Shown here in pieces: positions 10,524 through 20,627 of a DNA stretch of 64,000 nt. The stretch covers positions 15,631,001 through 15,695,000 of the forward strand of contig JAEOAD010000048.1 of NCBI GenBank assembly GCA_036365145.1, written 5' to 3'. The notes beneath the pieces are model-generated. The model worked only from the letters and a program-made list of their open reading frames with translations, had not been told where the DNA came from and made no database searches. A program made the position numbers and the translations under genes. The DNA comes from Orientallactaga sibirica (Eukaryota > Chordata > Mammalia > Rodentia > Dipodidae). Positions within the stretch are counted from its first letter, which is position 1; the number at the start of each line of letters is the position of its first letter.

Positions 10524-10692
10524 GCCAGGCATGGTGGTGCATGTCTCTAATCCCAGCAATCAGGAGGCAGAGATAGGAAGATTGCTGTGAGTTCAATGCC
10601 ACCCTGAGACTGCATAATGAGTTCCAGGTCAGCCTGGGCTAGAGTGAGACCCTACCTTGAGAAACAAAAACCAAACCAAAAAACCAAAACAT
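10524..10692 (+). mobile_element. B1 SINE
   Basis: Sense B1 (gccaggcatggtggtgcatg) with a caaaaaccaaacc-type tail. The next SINE inserted into this tail. Confidence 0.9.
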
Positions 10693-10693
10693 T

Positions 10694-10916
10694 AAAAAAA
10701 AAATATATATATATATATATATAATTTATTTATTTATGAGAGAGAAAGAGGCAGAGATAGAGAATGGGCGTACCAGGGCCTCCAGCCACTGCAAACGAAC
10801 TCCAGATGCATGTGCCATCTTGTGTATTTAGCTTAAGTGGGTCCTGGAGAATCGAACTGGGATCCTTTGGCTTTGGAGGCAAACGCCTTAACCGCTAAGC
10901 CATCTCTCCAGCTCCC
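10694..10916 (-). mobile_element. tRNA-derived SINE with 13-bp target duplication
   Basis: Antisense element with an (AT)n edge at 10703-10722, flanked by aaaccaaaacatt (10681-10693, 10917-10929) from the tail of the preceding B1. Confidence 0.93.
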
Positions 10917-10929
10917 AAACCAAAACATT

Positions 10930-11554
10930 TTAAGGTCATATTTACAACACATTTCTTCTTTTAAAGAAATCTTAGTTCTTAAATATATAATTCAGAAAAC
11001 TTGATGAGCTAACTAGGTATACTTTAATTTCCATATTTTTAGGGATATTAGAGTACATTTGTTTCTAATTGCAATACCTAAAATGAACCAGAACATTTAT
11101 GTGTATTAATTTCTAGTGGTGCCTTTAACAAGTGACCACAGTGTTAGTTCACAGGAATACACACTGTGCTCACAACAGTGCATCTGTCTATCCTGGAGGT
11201 CTTACTAGGCTAAGATACTCATGTTGGGAGGACCGTGCTCCTTGGGGATAGCTTTCCTTTGCCTTTTCCACCTTCTTTGAGGCTGTCCCTGATGCTTGGC
11301 CAGCATTGGGTGGTCACTGACATCCCTCTGACACTGGCTCTTCCTGGCTCCCTCTTACACCTACTGAAGACTCTTGTCATTACTTTGGGTACAAGTAGAT
11401 AATCTAGGATAATCTCTCCAAATCAAGGCCATTTGATTTTAGCAACCTTAAGTCCTTATGCAACCTTAATTCCCCTTTGCCATGTAACATAATGTATTTA
11501 TAGGTTCTAGAGATGAGAACAGAGGCATTTTGGGGGCTGTTTTTTTCTTCTGAC
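10930..11554. other. Intron 1 sequence without a recognised gene
   Basis: 11100-11540 ('gtggtgcctttaacaagtga', 'tttgatttta') could be a worn dispersed repeat. No coding signal. Confidence 0.5.
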
Positions 11555-11559
11555 ATATA

Positions 11560-12196
11560 GTGTGTGTACTAAAGGAAGACAGCATTGTAAACAGTCCTCC
11601 CCTTCCTTTGGCTCTTATTTATTTTCCGCCACCTCTTCTGCAGTGGGTCTTGGAGGGTAGGGTAGACATGTCTCACTTGGTATTGAACACTCTACTGTCA
11701 CTTCTCAGCACTTTGATGAGTTTTGAGTCTCCCCGCTGGTCCTTACTGTCTGAAAAGAGAAGCTTCTCTAACCAAAAGTGAGAGTAGCTTAATATATGGG
11801 CATAAACATAAGTATTTAGAGGGCAGTTTGATGGGTACGATATATCCATTTGAGCCAGACCACAGTAGTGTTTTTTTTTTCCTCTCTAGAGTTTATGACC
11901 TCCTCAGCCATAGGCTTTGACTAGGTTTTCAGTACCAGGCAGGAATTCCCTCCCATAAAGTAGGCTTCTAGTTTAGCCAGGAAGCTGTTGGTTTCCCCTA
12001 TAACAGATGTGGCGCTGTTGCACCAATTAGCACTTTTGGCCTGGCTGCCCAGCCCTCAGGCTTGCAGAGTCCACTGCTAGTTAACATCATTGGACATTTT
12101 CCTCTCCCAAAACAAATGCTGCATAGCTCTTTCCAGCATTCTGACAGATAGTCAATAGCATTCTTTCCAGCTCAGCCTTATCTTGATTTCTTATTT

Positions 12197-12251
<55 letters not shown>

Positions 12252-12530
12252 GGCATGCCAGGGCCTCCAGCCATTGGAAACAAACTCTAGATGCATGCGC
12301 CACCATGTACATCTGCTCACGTGGGTCCAGGAGAATCAAACCTGGGTCCTTTGGCTTTGTAGGCAAGTGCCTTAACCGTTAAGCCATCTCTACAGCCCTC
12401 TATCTTGATTTCTAAGCATATGGAGTCTTCAGCAGTAGGGTTTTACAATCTAGTTCTCGTGGGCAACCAAGAGCCTTGGCTATGGCTGTAATTTTTTGTG
12501 GGTACCAGGGTCCCCCTTGGCTAACGTAGT
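11560..12530 (-). mobile_element. LINE-like element lacking its 3' end, split by a SINE
   Basis: Matches the body of the 8229 copy from 'cattgtaaacagtcc' through 'ctgaaaagagaagcttctct' to 'tatggctgtaat' but lacks the T-rich 3' edge. It is interrupted at 12192-12400. Confidence 0.65.
12192..12400 (-). mobile_element. tRNA-derived SINE with 13-bp target duplication
   Basis: Antisense element with a long GA tract (12202-12247). It is flanked by tatcttgatttct at 12179-12191 and 12401-12413, so its insertion into the LINE-like copy is fully resolved. Confidence 0.96.
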
Positions 12531-12589
12531 TTTTTTTTTTAAACTGAAGTAGGTATATATTTTTTAATTGAGTAGATTTTTTTTTTGTT

Positions 12590-12770
12590 CTTGAATTTAT
12601 TTTATTTATTAGAGAGAGAGAATGGGTGCGCCAGGGCCTTCAACTACTGCAAATGAACTCCAGACGCATATGCCACCTTTTGCATCTGGCTTATGTGGGT
12701 CTTGGGGAATCGAACCTGAGTCCTTTGTCTTTGCAGACACGGGTCTTAAACACTAAGCAATCACCAGCCT
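12590..12770 (-). mobile_element. tRNA-derived SINE
   Basis: Antisense element with a diverged head (aacactaagcaatcaccagc). Confidence 0.84.
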
Positions 12771-12790
12771 GAGTATATATGCATTATTTT

Positions 12791-12951
12791 CTTTTTTTTT
12801 TTTTTTTCCTTTTCGAGGTAGGGTCTCGCTCTAGCCCAGGCTGACCTGTAATTCACTATGTAATCTCAGGGTGGCCTTGAACTCATAGCAATCCTCCTAC
12901 CTCTGCCTCCCGAGTGTTGGGATTTAAAGGCGTGTGCCACCACACCTGGCT
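12791..12951 (-). mobile_element. B1 SINE
   Basis: Antisense B1, cgaggtagggtctcgctcta to gccaccacacctggc. Confidence 0.9.
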
Positions 12952-13060
12952 TTTTTTGGAAGTAGGGTCTCGCTGTAGCCTGGACTGACCTAGAACTCAC
13001 TATGTAATCCCAGGCTGGCCTCAAACTCACAATGATCCTCCTACCTCTGCCTCAATCATG
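12952..13060 (-). mobile_element. B1 SINE, truncated
   Basis: Antisense B1 missing most of its head ('tgcctcaatcatgccc'). Confidence 0.8.
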
Positions 13061-13064
13061 CCCA

Positions 13065-13240
13065 GTGTGTGTGGGGAAAGAGAATGAATGGGCACGCCTC
13101 GGCCTGTAGCTGTTGCAGACGAACTTCAGACACATGTACCACCTTGTGCATCTGGCTTTATGTGGGTACTGAGGAATCAAACTTGGGTCATTAGGCTTTG
13201 CCAGGCAAGTGCCTTAACCTCTGAGCCATTTCTCTAACCC
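13065..13240 (-). mobile_element. tRNA-derived SINE
   Basis: Antisense element (gagaatgaatgggcacgcct...gagccatttctctaaccc). Confidence 0.86.
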
Positions 13241-13373
13241 TGACTATTTGATGCTGAAATTGTTCCTTACTTGATCAGTAGACTTCAAACTGACTCCTCT
13301 TCCATGTTCTTGATATAAGATAGTCCCTATTCATCTTGTTCCCCCCACCCCTTTGCACTCTGAAGCCTCTTTT

Positions 13374-13524
13374 TTTTTTGGTTTTTTGAGGTAGGGTCTC
13401 ACTCTGGTCCAGGCTGACCTGGAATTAACTATGTAGTCTCAGGGTGGCCTCGAACTCACAGAGATCCTCCTACCTCTGCCTCCCAAGTGCTGGGATTAAA
13501 GGCGTGCGCCACCACGCCCAGCTT
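13374..13524 (-). mobile_element. B1 SINE with 13-bp target duplication
   Basis: Antisense B1 flanked by tgaagcctctttt at 13361-13373 and 13525-13537. Confidence 0.95.
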
Positions 13525-13537
13525 TGAAGCCTCTTTT

Positions 13538-14057
13538 AAGTGGAGAACGCTATTTAAAAGCTGATAGCTGTTCTGGGTGTATTCTCTCCCTTTTAATTTC
13601 AAATCAAATTGACATTAGTTGCTTTTTTGGGTAATTTTTCCTTCTTTAATTGAATTGAATTGTCTGTTATTTGGAATCTCCTGAATTTAGGAATGAGAAG
13701 TGACCAGGGAAGTAGCAGACAGGTACCCACTTTCTCACCCTTCCTCACCCATAAGTTTAAGATCACAATTTGGTTTTAGCAGTTGCTTCTCTGTTCTTTA
13801 GGGTTCCATTTTCAGCATGTCAGATCCATGTAAACATAAACAAAGCTGTGTTGTTTTGGCAAGAATTGTACCAGAAGTAGGATAGCGCCAGGAGTTTTGG
13901 AACAAGGAGCTGGGGTACCCAGTTTCCTTCCAGAATGTTTGAATAAAGCATTTATGTATTATGGATATTCCAGAAATTAAATGTGTATGTATGTGGGTGT
14001 GTAGGTTGTCTTCGGAGGGAGAATTGGGAAGGATAGGAGTCAAGACTGTGTGTTCTT
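13538..14057. other. Intron 1 sequence without a recognised feature
   Basis: Unique-looking AT-rich sequence; nothing recognisable. Confidence 0.55.
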
Positions 14058-14208
14058 TTGTTTTCCCTTGTTTCTTGAGGGAGGGTTTCACTCTAGTGCA
14101 GGCTGACCTGGAATTCACTGTGAAGTCTCAGGCTGGCCTTGAGCTCATTGCAATTCTACCTCTGCCTCCCAAGTACTGGGATTAAAGGCATGCACCATCA
14201 TGCCCGTC
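14058..14208 (-). mobile_element. B1 SINE
   Basis: Diverged antisense B1 (gagggagggtttcactctag...gcaccatcatgcccgtc). Confidence 0.86.
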
Positions 14209-14375
14209 AGAAGGCAAGTTTTTAGAACAGAAAATCTGGTCGAAAAGGGAAATGGGTGGGGGGCAGGTACAGAAAAGAGGTTTAAGAGCCCCACTTCAAG
14301 AAGTTCCCTTCTACTTACATTTCTAGTCCTTTTGTCTTTGGTGGGTTTTCTCTCACTACAAAAGGAGGTTTGTAG

Positions 14376-14532
14376 GTGGGCATGGTGGCGCACGCCTTTA
14401 ATCCCAGCACTTGGGAGGCAGAGGTAGGAGGATCGCCAAGAGTTCGATGCCACCCTGAGACTACATAGTGAATTTCAGGTCAGCTCTGGACCAGAGTGAG
14501 ACCCTACCTCGATAAACCAAAAAAAAAAAAAG
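14376..14532 (+). mobile_element. B1 SINE with 12-bp target duplication
   Basis: Sense B1 flanked by ggaggtttgtag at 14364-14375 and 14533-14544. Confidence 0.94.
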
Positions 14533-14544
14533 GGAGGTTTGTAG

Positions 14545-15021
14545 ACAACAAAACCCAAAAGAACATGGATTAAAACCAGTGGGTTTTATTTATATAAAAT
14601 AGGCCACCTAACAATCACCATCTCTGAGACTTGAGTCAAGTCCTCCAAAACCAGATGAATTCAATTCATCACTGCATTCAGTCTTTTTCTTCAAGGGACA
14701 GTGAGTACTATTCCTGTTTTTTAATACTGTACTCAAACATAATGTATTTAGTAAGGGAATCATTTTCAAGATTAGAATATGCATATGAGAAACTTGAAAT
14801 GGGCATTGTAAGTAGCTTTCATATGCTGGTGCCATAACTTGTGCTCGAGACTGAGGACAAGAAGAAGCACTCTGACCAGGGCAGAGGGTGGTACCTGCAA
14901 ATGAGGGACAAGGGACAAGGTCACACAGCACCTTATCCCTAGCTCCCCCCCCCCCCCCGGGCCAGTACAGCTGTGGTGATAGCTCATGTCTGGTCACTTA
15001 GAAGTTACTCCTAAATTGAGG
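14545..15021. other. Intron 1 sequence with a C run
   Basis: Unique-looking sequence with a run of about 14 C at 14945-14958. Open frames here are chance. Confidence 0.5.
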
Positions 15022-15037
15022 CTAAAACCTCAATTTC

Positions 15038-15294
15038 TCTTTTTTAAGGCAGGCCCAACAGACTTTTTTTTTTTTTTTTTTTAATGCAAGAGAGCAAGAG
15101 TGTGAGAGAGAATTGGTCAGCTGGGGCCTCCAGGCCCTGTAATTGAACTCCAGACATGTGTGCCCCATTGTGCACATGTGCACCTTGTGCTTACATCACC
15201 TTATGCATTTGGCTTACATGGCACTTGGAGAGTTGAACATGGGTCCTTAGGCTTCACAGGCAAGCACCTTAACCACTAAGCTATCTCACCAGCC
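15038..15294 (-). mobile_element. tRNA-derived SINE, long subfamily, 16-bp target duplication
   Basis: Same long type as at 5213 ('aaggcaggcccaacagact', doubled 'tgcaccttgtgcttacatca'). It is flanked by ctaaaacctcaatttc at 15022-15037 and 15295-15310, so these outer parts belong to the element. Confidence 0.94.
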
Positions 15295-15310
15295 CTAAAA
15301 CCTCAATTTC

Positions 15311-16009
15311 CATTGAGAGCTGGTGTGTGAAGTATTGTGTGATTATGTTAACCTAACCTCAGTTCCCAAAACTGCACACCAAATCTTTATCTATATTCTT
15401 CCCATGTAAATACTACCCCCAGGGCCCTCCTCAGATACCTGAGCATACTTACTGTAAGGTCTGAATAACCCAACATCACTAATAAAGTTTCTGTTTGGAA
15501 AACAATTTTCAAAATGGATATGATTTACTACTTATAGTAACTATTCTACAGAAGTAGGTAGAATAAGTTGTAGGAATATAGAGTCTGTCAACATTATAGA
15601 ACCAAATCACTTTTTTCTGATGTAAGGTGAAGTCTGATAGAAAGCTGTGTTAAGTGTTACTCCATCTGGGGTGTTGTGTCCTGATGTATATGGCGAACTT
15701 CTGCCCAAAGAAGCCATAAAGTCCATCAGAATATAACCAGAATGATTAAAGGTGTGAAGTATATGCAGTGGGGACAAAGGGAAAATAGCTGGATGATGTT
15801 GCTTGGAAAGCAGTGGTTATCGTATAGGACATGATGATAAGGCCAAGTGGTCCTATGATCTGTCGTCTAAACTGGGCACTCTGGAGTGGAGAGCTGAGCT
15901 GTAATGACGCCGTGACGCTTGGTGCAGTCTTTCTCAGGCAGACTGATCTATTGATCATCCTGTTAGAGGGCAACATGGGTTTCTCTGGTATATTCTTTTT
16001 TAAAATTTA
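15311..16009. other. Intron 1 sequence without a recognised feature
   Basis: No gene or clear repeat. The stretch at 15740-15980 is open on the minus strand but has no recognisable similarity. Confidence 0.5.
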
Positions 16010-16144
16010 TTTTTTATTTTTCAAGGTAGAGTTTTTCTGTAGCCCAGGCTGACCTGGAATTCACTATGTAGTCTCAGGGTGGCCTTGAACTCATGGTGGC
16101 CTCCCAAGTGCTGGGATTAAATATGTGTGCCACCATGCCTGGCT
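16010..16144 (-). mobile_element. B1 SINE, internally deleted
   Basis: Antisense B1 lacking the 'gcgatcctcctacctctg' segment (tcatggtggcctcccaagtg). Confidence 0.86.
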
Positions 16145-16159
16145 CATTTGTGATTTCTT

Positions 16160-16300
16160 TCTTTTTTCTGTTTAGTTTTTCGAGGTAGGGTCTCACTGTA
16201 GCCCAGGCTGACCTGGAATTCACTATGTAGTATCGGGTGGCCTTGAACTCAGCGATCCTCCTACCCCTGCCTCCTGAAGTGCTGCCCAGCACGCCCGGCT
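16160..16300 (-). mobile_element. B1 SINE
   Basis: Antisense B1 with deletions near the head (ctgaagtgctgcccagcacg). Confidence 0.85.
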
Positions 16301-16329
16301 TCATTTTATTTAATTAATAAACTTTTTGA

Positions 16330-16698
16330 GTGTTTGATCCAGGTTCTCCTTCTTCACACTCTACGATTCCATTTGTGAGACTGGGGTTACAAGTGCACGT
16401 GGGCCATGCAAAGCTGTTTATGTGGGATCTGGAGATTGGAGCTCTGGCAGTCTGAGGCCCCTCATTCTTGCACAAGAAGCCAACTTAATCACTGAGCCAT
16501 CTTTCCAGCCTTTTAATTGCTTTTCTCTGCTCTTATTTGGTGGTGGTGGATCCTACCCAGGCCACATTCCTGACTTACATCTCCTGGCAAATTGCTTATT
16601 CTCCCTTCCCCCTTCCCTTGCTTCCACTTTCCCTTCCTTCTAGGGCCTGCCCATGTTTGGTAAGTGCTCTACCACTGAACAATTCTCCCAGCCCTCCT
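16330..16698 (-). mobile_element. Old SINE relics, including an ID-like antisense end
   Basis: 'aatcactgagccatctttcc' (to 16510) looks like an old antisense tRNA SINE. 'ggtaagtgctctaccactga' (16660-16690) is the antisense start of an ID element. Confidence 0.5.
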
Positions 16699-16948
16699 AA
16701 TTGCTTTTCCTCACTTGACCTGTGTTGAGGAGATTGCCCTTAGATGACACATCAGCAGTAACTCATGAACGGAGAAAGGGCCTGCTGCTGCCCGCTTCAC
16801 ACAGTGAGCCCTGTGAGAAGGAAGCCTAGATGTTTTGGGAGGAGATTTTCTTCCTTGCTGCCTTTTTCTACCCCCTTTCTTCTTTTCTTCCTGAGATTCT
16901 TTTGGCAATAATTGTGTATGTTTACACATATAAAAGCAGTTTGCTTGC
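16699..16948. other. Intron 1 sequence without a recognised feature
   Basis: Nothing recognisable. Confidence 0.5.
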
Positions 16949-17092
16949 TTTTTTCCCCAGGTAGGGTATCACTCTAGCCCAGGCTGACCTGGTATTCACT
17001 ATGTAGTCTCAGGGTGTCCTTGAACTCACGGTGATCCTCCTACCTCTGCCTCCCCAGTGCTGGGATTAAAGGGGTGCGCCACCATGCCTGGC
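16949..17092 (-). mobile_element. B1 SINE
   Basis: Antisense B1. 'aagcagttt' occurs on both sides as a likely target duplication. Confidence 0.9.
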
Positions 17093-17384
17093 ACACAAGC
17101 AGTTTTCTAATGGTTCACATATTACATAGACCTTCAGTATTTAAATGTTTGAATTTATGAATGTTTAGGGATATAGATGACATAGTTGTAGGGTTATTCA
17201 GTGTATAAATTATATTATACAGAGATTTCAGACCAAGCACAATAAGTTTGGAGTGTGATTATTTGTGATATAATTTACTCAGAATGTTGTTCATAGGTAT
17301 ATTCCCCATTGTTTTGTTCACCTTGGGATTTTTTTTTTTTTTTTTTTGGTGACACCTAGCATAATTAGCCAGAAAAATGGATTT

Positions 17385-17532
17385 TTTTTTTTTTAGAGGT
17401 AGGGTCTCACTCTAGCCCAGGCTGACTTGGAATTCACTCTGTGTTCTCAGGATGGTCTCAAACTCATGATGATCCTCTTACCTCTGCCTCCTGAGTGCTG
17501 GGATTAAAGGCGTGCGCCACCACGCTTGGCTT
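17385..17532 (-). mobile_element. B1 SINE with 13-bp target duplication
   Basis: Antisense B1 flanked by gaaaaatggattt (17372-17384, 17533-17545). The string occurs a third time at 17971. Confidence 0.94.
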
Positions 17533-17548
17533 GAAAAATGGATTTGAT

Positions 17549-17742
17549 GGGACTGAAGAAATGGCTTAGGTTCAAGGTGCTTGTTTTTAAAGCCTGACTG
17601 TCTGGGTTTGATTCTCCAGTACTCATGTAAAGTCAGATGCACTAAATGGTGCATGCATCTGGGGCTTGTTTGCAATGGCAGGAAGCCTTGGTATGCCCTT
17701 ATTTTCTCTCCCCCTCAAATAAATAAATAAAAATATTAAAAG
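17549..17742 (+). mobile_element. tRNA-derived SINE
   Basis: Sense element (gggactgaagaaatggctta...ctcaaataaataaataaaaa) placed right after the target string gaaaaatggatttga. Confidence 0.88.
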
Positions 17743-17744
17743 AG

Positions 17745-17897
17745 GCTGGGCGTGGTGGCGCATGCCTTTAATCCCAGCACTCAGGAGGCAGAGGTAGGAG
17801 GATCATTATGAGTTCAAGGCCAGCCTGAGACTACATAGTGAAATCCAGGTCAGCCTGGGCTAGAGTGAGACCCTACCTCAAAAAACGAAAAAAAAAT
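17745..17897 (+). mobile_element. B1 SINE in the tail of the preceding SINE
   Basis: Sense B1 (gctgggcgtggtggcgcatg...gagaccctacctcaaaaaac). Confidence 0.91.
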
Positions 17898-17900
17898 GTA

Positions 17901-17906
17901 TACACA

Positions 17907-17964
<58 letters not shown>
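17901..17964. repeat. (CA)n-(GA)n microsatellite
   Basis: About 12 CA then about 20 GA units, grown from the tail of the preceding B1. Confidence 0.95.
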
Positions 17965-17966
<2 letters not shown>

Positions 17967-17986
17967 TAAAGAAAAAATGGATTTGA

Positions 17987-18150
17987 GTTGGATGTAGTGG
18001 TGTATACCTTTACTCCCAGCACTTGGGAGGCAGAGGTAGGAAGAACATTGTGAGATTGAGGCCAGCTTGTGACTACACAGTGAATGCCAAGTCAATCTGG
18101 ACTAGAAGTGAGGCCCTACCTCAAAAAAACAAACAAACAAACAAAAAAAT
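17987..18150 (+). mobile_element. B1 SINE, diverged
   Basis: Sense B1 (gttggatgtagtggtgtata) with a caaacaaacaaac tail. It follows the third copy of the gaaaaatggatttga string. Confidence 0.86.
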
Positions 18151-18419
18151 TGAAGTTGCTATACACAGGTTACAGTTAAGTGGAAATAAATATAAGTATG
18201 CGGGTGTTATGGCTTGGGATAGGTTTTTTTTTTCTTTTTCAATTCAGTTTTTACACTTGGTTTGTGTAGTTTGTTTCTTTGCCAATAATTTCCAGTTAAT
18301 GCATTGCTGAATGCTGACCTAGTCTCTCTTTTATAAAAGTAGTTTAGAAAGGTTACTTATTATAACACCTGTCATGTATAATAAGGATATTTCTCAGTAT
18401 AATTAATAAATGTGTTCAG

Positions 18420-18621
18420 GGGCTGGAAAGATGGCTTAGTGGTTAAGACGCTTGCCTGCGAAGCCTAAAGATCTAGGTTCCATCCCCAGTACCCATGTAA
18501 GCCAGATGTACATTGTTGCACATGTCTGGAGTTGGTTTGCTGTGGCTAAAGGTCCTGGCACGCCCATTCTCTCTTCCTCCCTCTCTAATAAATAAATAAA
18601 TAAATAAAAATAAAATTAAAA
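18420..18621 (+). mobile_element. tRNA-derived SINE with 15-bp target duplication
   Basis: Sense element flanked by aataaatgtgttcag (18405-18419, 18622-18636). Confidence 0.95.
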
Positions 18622-18636
18622 AATAAATGTGTTCAG

Positions 18637-18956
18637 ATTTCTTTTGTAAAGACATTATTAGAGCTACTATTGACTTGATGATATTGCAGGCCCACCCATG
18701 ACTTGTCACATCACTTTTGTTCTTCAAAGGAAACAATTGCAAGAATTTCTTTTGCTACATGAGACACTTTAGAACACCCAAGTAGAAAGTAACTCCCTAT
18801 TTTTTTTAAGAGATTGGGAAGAAAAGTCATTGTATGTGGTTATGATGGTATATGCATTAAGCTAATATTTCCCCCCTTTCTGTTCTCTGGTGCCTGCCCC
18901 CCCCCTCCATTTTAACGAATTGAGCCAGGCGAATGTGACAGAAAATTTTGGAACTG
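18637..18956. other. Intron 1 sequence without a recognised feature
   Basis: Nothing recognisable. Confidence 0.5.
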
Positions 18957-19152
18957 AACTAGGCTTGGTGGCACAGGCTTCTAATCCTAGTTGCTCAGAA
19001 GGTTGAGGTAGGACCAAAAATTCAAGGTTCTAGGCAATTTAACAACCCTTGTTCAAAATGAAAAGGAGAAAAAGGGTTGGTGATTTATTTAGTGGTAGAG
19101 CACTGCTTAGCATGCGTACCCTAAGTGTAGTCCCAAGTACCCCAAACAAATA
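18957..19152 (+). mobile_element. Old B1-ID composite (B4-like) SINE
   Basis: A worn B1-like left part (aggcttggtggcacaggctt, 18960-19065) is followed by an ID-like right part (agtggtagagcactgcttag, 19070-19150). That is the arrangement of rodent B4 elements. Confidence 0.7.
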
Positions 19153-19485
19153 GTTTTGTGTGTGGTCCTATCATTTTTATCTGGTGGGTCACTAGTACTC
19201 TATCAGAGAGCTTTTAGTCCTCTTTATTTATATTTTGTTTATAGGATAATGGTAATTTCAGTCATAAAGTGGACAATTTCCTATAATTAGGATAAGATTT
19301 GAAAATATTTCTGAAATTGATCTACAGATTCATTTTTTGTTTTTAAATACAACATTTGGAAAACACTGATGAAGGTTATTGCTTGGGCCAGTTTGTAAAA
19401 GAAGCCTTCCCATGGCGTGGGTTGAGAATTTCTGATGTGTTTGATATAGCATTAAATATTCATTTCATTCATTGTAGATACTTGT
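19153..19485. other. Intron 1 sequence without a recognised feature
   Basis: AT-rich, nothing recognisable. Confidence 0.5.
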
Positions 19486-19496
19486 TAATAAAGCTT

Positions 19497-19646
19497 TTTT
19501 TTTTTTTTTTTTTGAGGTAGGGTCTCACTGTCTCAGACTAATCTGGAATTCACTATGTAGTCTCAGGGTGGCCTCAAACTCATTGCGATCCTCCTACCTC
19601 TGCCTCCCAAGTGCTGGGATTAAAGGCATGCGCCACCATACCTAGC
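19497..19646 (-). mobile_element. B1 SINE
   Basis: Antisense B1, first of three elements beside 'aataaagctt' strings (19487, 19804, 20000). Confidence 0.9.
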
Positions 19647-19652
19647 AATAAC

Positions 19653-19800
19653 CTCCCCCCCCCCGAGGTAGGGTCTCACTCTAGTTCAGGCTGACCTGGA
19701 ATTCACGATGTAGTCTCAAGGTAGCCTCTGACTCATGGCAATCCTCCTACCTCTGCCTCCTGAGTTCTGGGATTAAAGGCGTGTGCCACCATGCTCAGCT
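19653..19800 (-). mobile_element. B1 SINE with a C-run edge
   Basis: Antisense B1 whose usual T edge is a run of C. Ends ccaccatgctcagct. Confidence 0.88.
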
Positions 19801-19809
19801 CAGTAAAGC

Positions 19810-19997
19810 TTATTTATTATTTATTGAGAGAATGAGAGAGAATGAATGGGTATACTGTGGCCTCCAGCCACTGCAAACAAACTCCAGATGCATGCGTTCC
19901 CTTGTGCATCTGGTTTATGTGGGTCCTGGAGAATCAAACTGGGATCTTTTGGCTTTCCAGGCAAACACCTTAACCACTAAGCCATCTCTCCAGCCCT
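19810..19997 (-). mobile_element. tRNA-derived SINE
   Basis: Antisense element. 'agtaaagctt' at its left and 'aataaagctttt' at its right form a likely target duplication. Confidence 0.9.
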
Positions 19998-20069
19998 CAA
20001 TAAAGCTTTTACTATGATTATACTTGGGCTGTATTTGTATTCTGGGAAGAGTGGACTACTTTGAAAAAA

Positions 20070-20219
20070 AATTTTTTTCGTGGTTTTTCCAAGGTTGGGT
20101 TTTGCTCTAGCCCAGGCTGACCTGGGATTCACTATGTAGTGTCAGGGTGACCTTAAACTCATAGCAATCCTCCGTCCTCTGCCTCTCGAGTGCTGGGATT
20201 AAAGGCATGCACCACCACT
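20070..20219 (-). mobile_element. B1 SINE
   Basis: Antisense B1 (caaggttgggttttgctcta...cgagtgctgggattaaaggc). Confidence 0.87.
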
Positions 20220-20254
20220 ACTTTATTTATTTGTTGAGATTAAAACCCTTACTT

Positions 20255-20449
20255 GGGGCTGGAGAGATGGCTTAGTGGTTAAGGTGCTTGCCTGAAAAGC
20301 CTAGGACCCAGGTTCAATTCTCCATGTCCCATGTAAGCCAGATGCACAAGGTGGCACATGCGTCTGGAGTTTGTTTGCGGTGGCTAGAGGCCCTAGTGCA
20401 ACCATTGTCTCTCTCCTTCTCTCCCTCTCTAATAATATATTAAAAAAAG
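20255..20449 (+). mobile_element. tRNA-derived SINE
   Basis: Sense element close to consensus (ggggctggagagatggctta). Confidence 0.92.
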
Positions 20450-20457
20450 AAAGCCAC

Positions 20458-20627
20458 GCCGGGTATCGTGGTGCATGCCTTTAATCCCAGCACTCAGGAT
20501 GCAGAGGTAGGAGGATTGCCGTGAGTTCGAGGCCATCCCGAGAATACAGAGTCAACTCCAGGTCAGCCTGAACTAGAGTGAGGCAGTACCTCGAAAAATC
20601 AAAAAATAAAAACAACAACAAAAAAAC
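20458..20627 (+). mobile_element. B1 SINE
   Basis: Sense B1 (gccgggtatcgtggtgcatg) with a caacaacaaaaa tail, after the tail of the preceding SINE. Confidence 0.9.

Noticed and set aside
14608..14997. 129-codon minus-strand open frame
   Set aside because: It includes a poly-C derived glycine run, has no recognisable domain and overlaps other chance frames.
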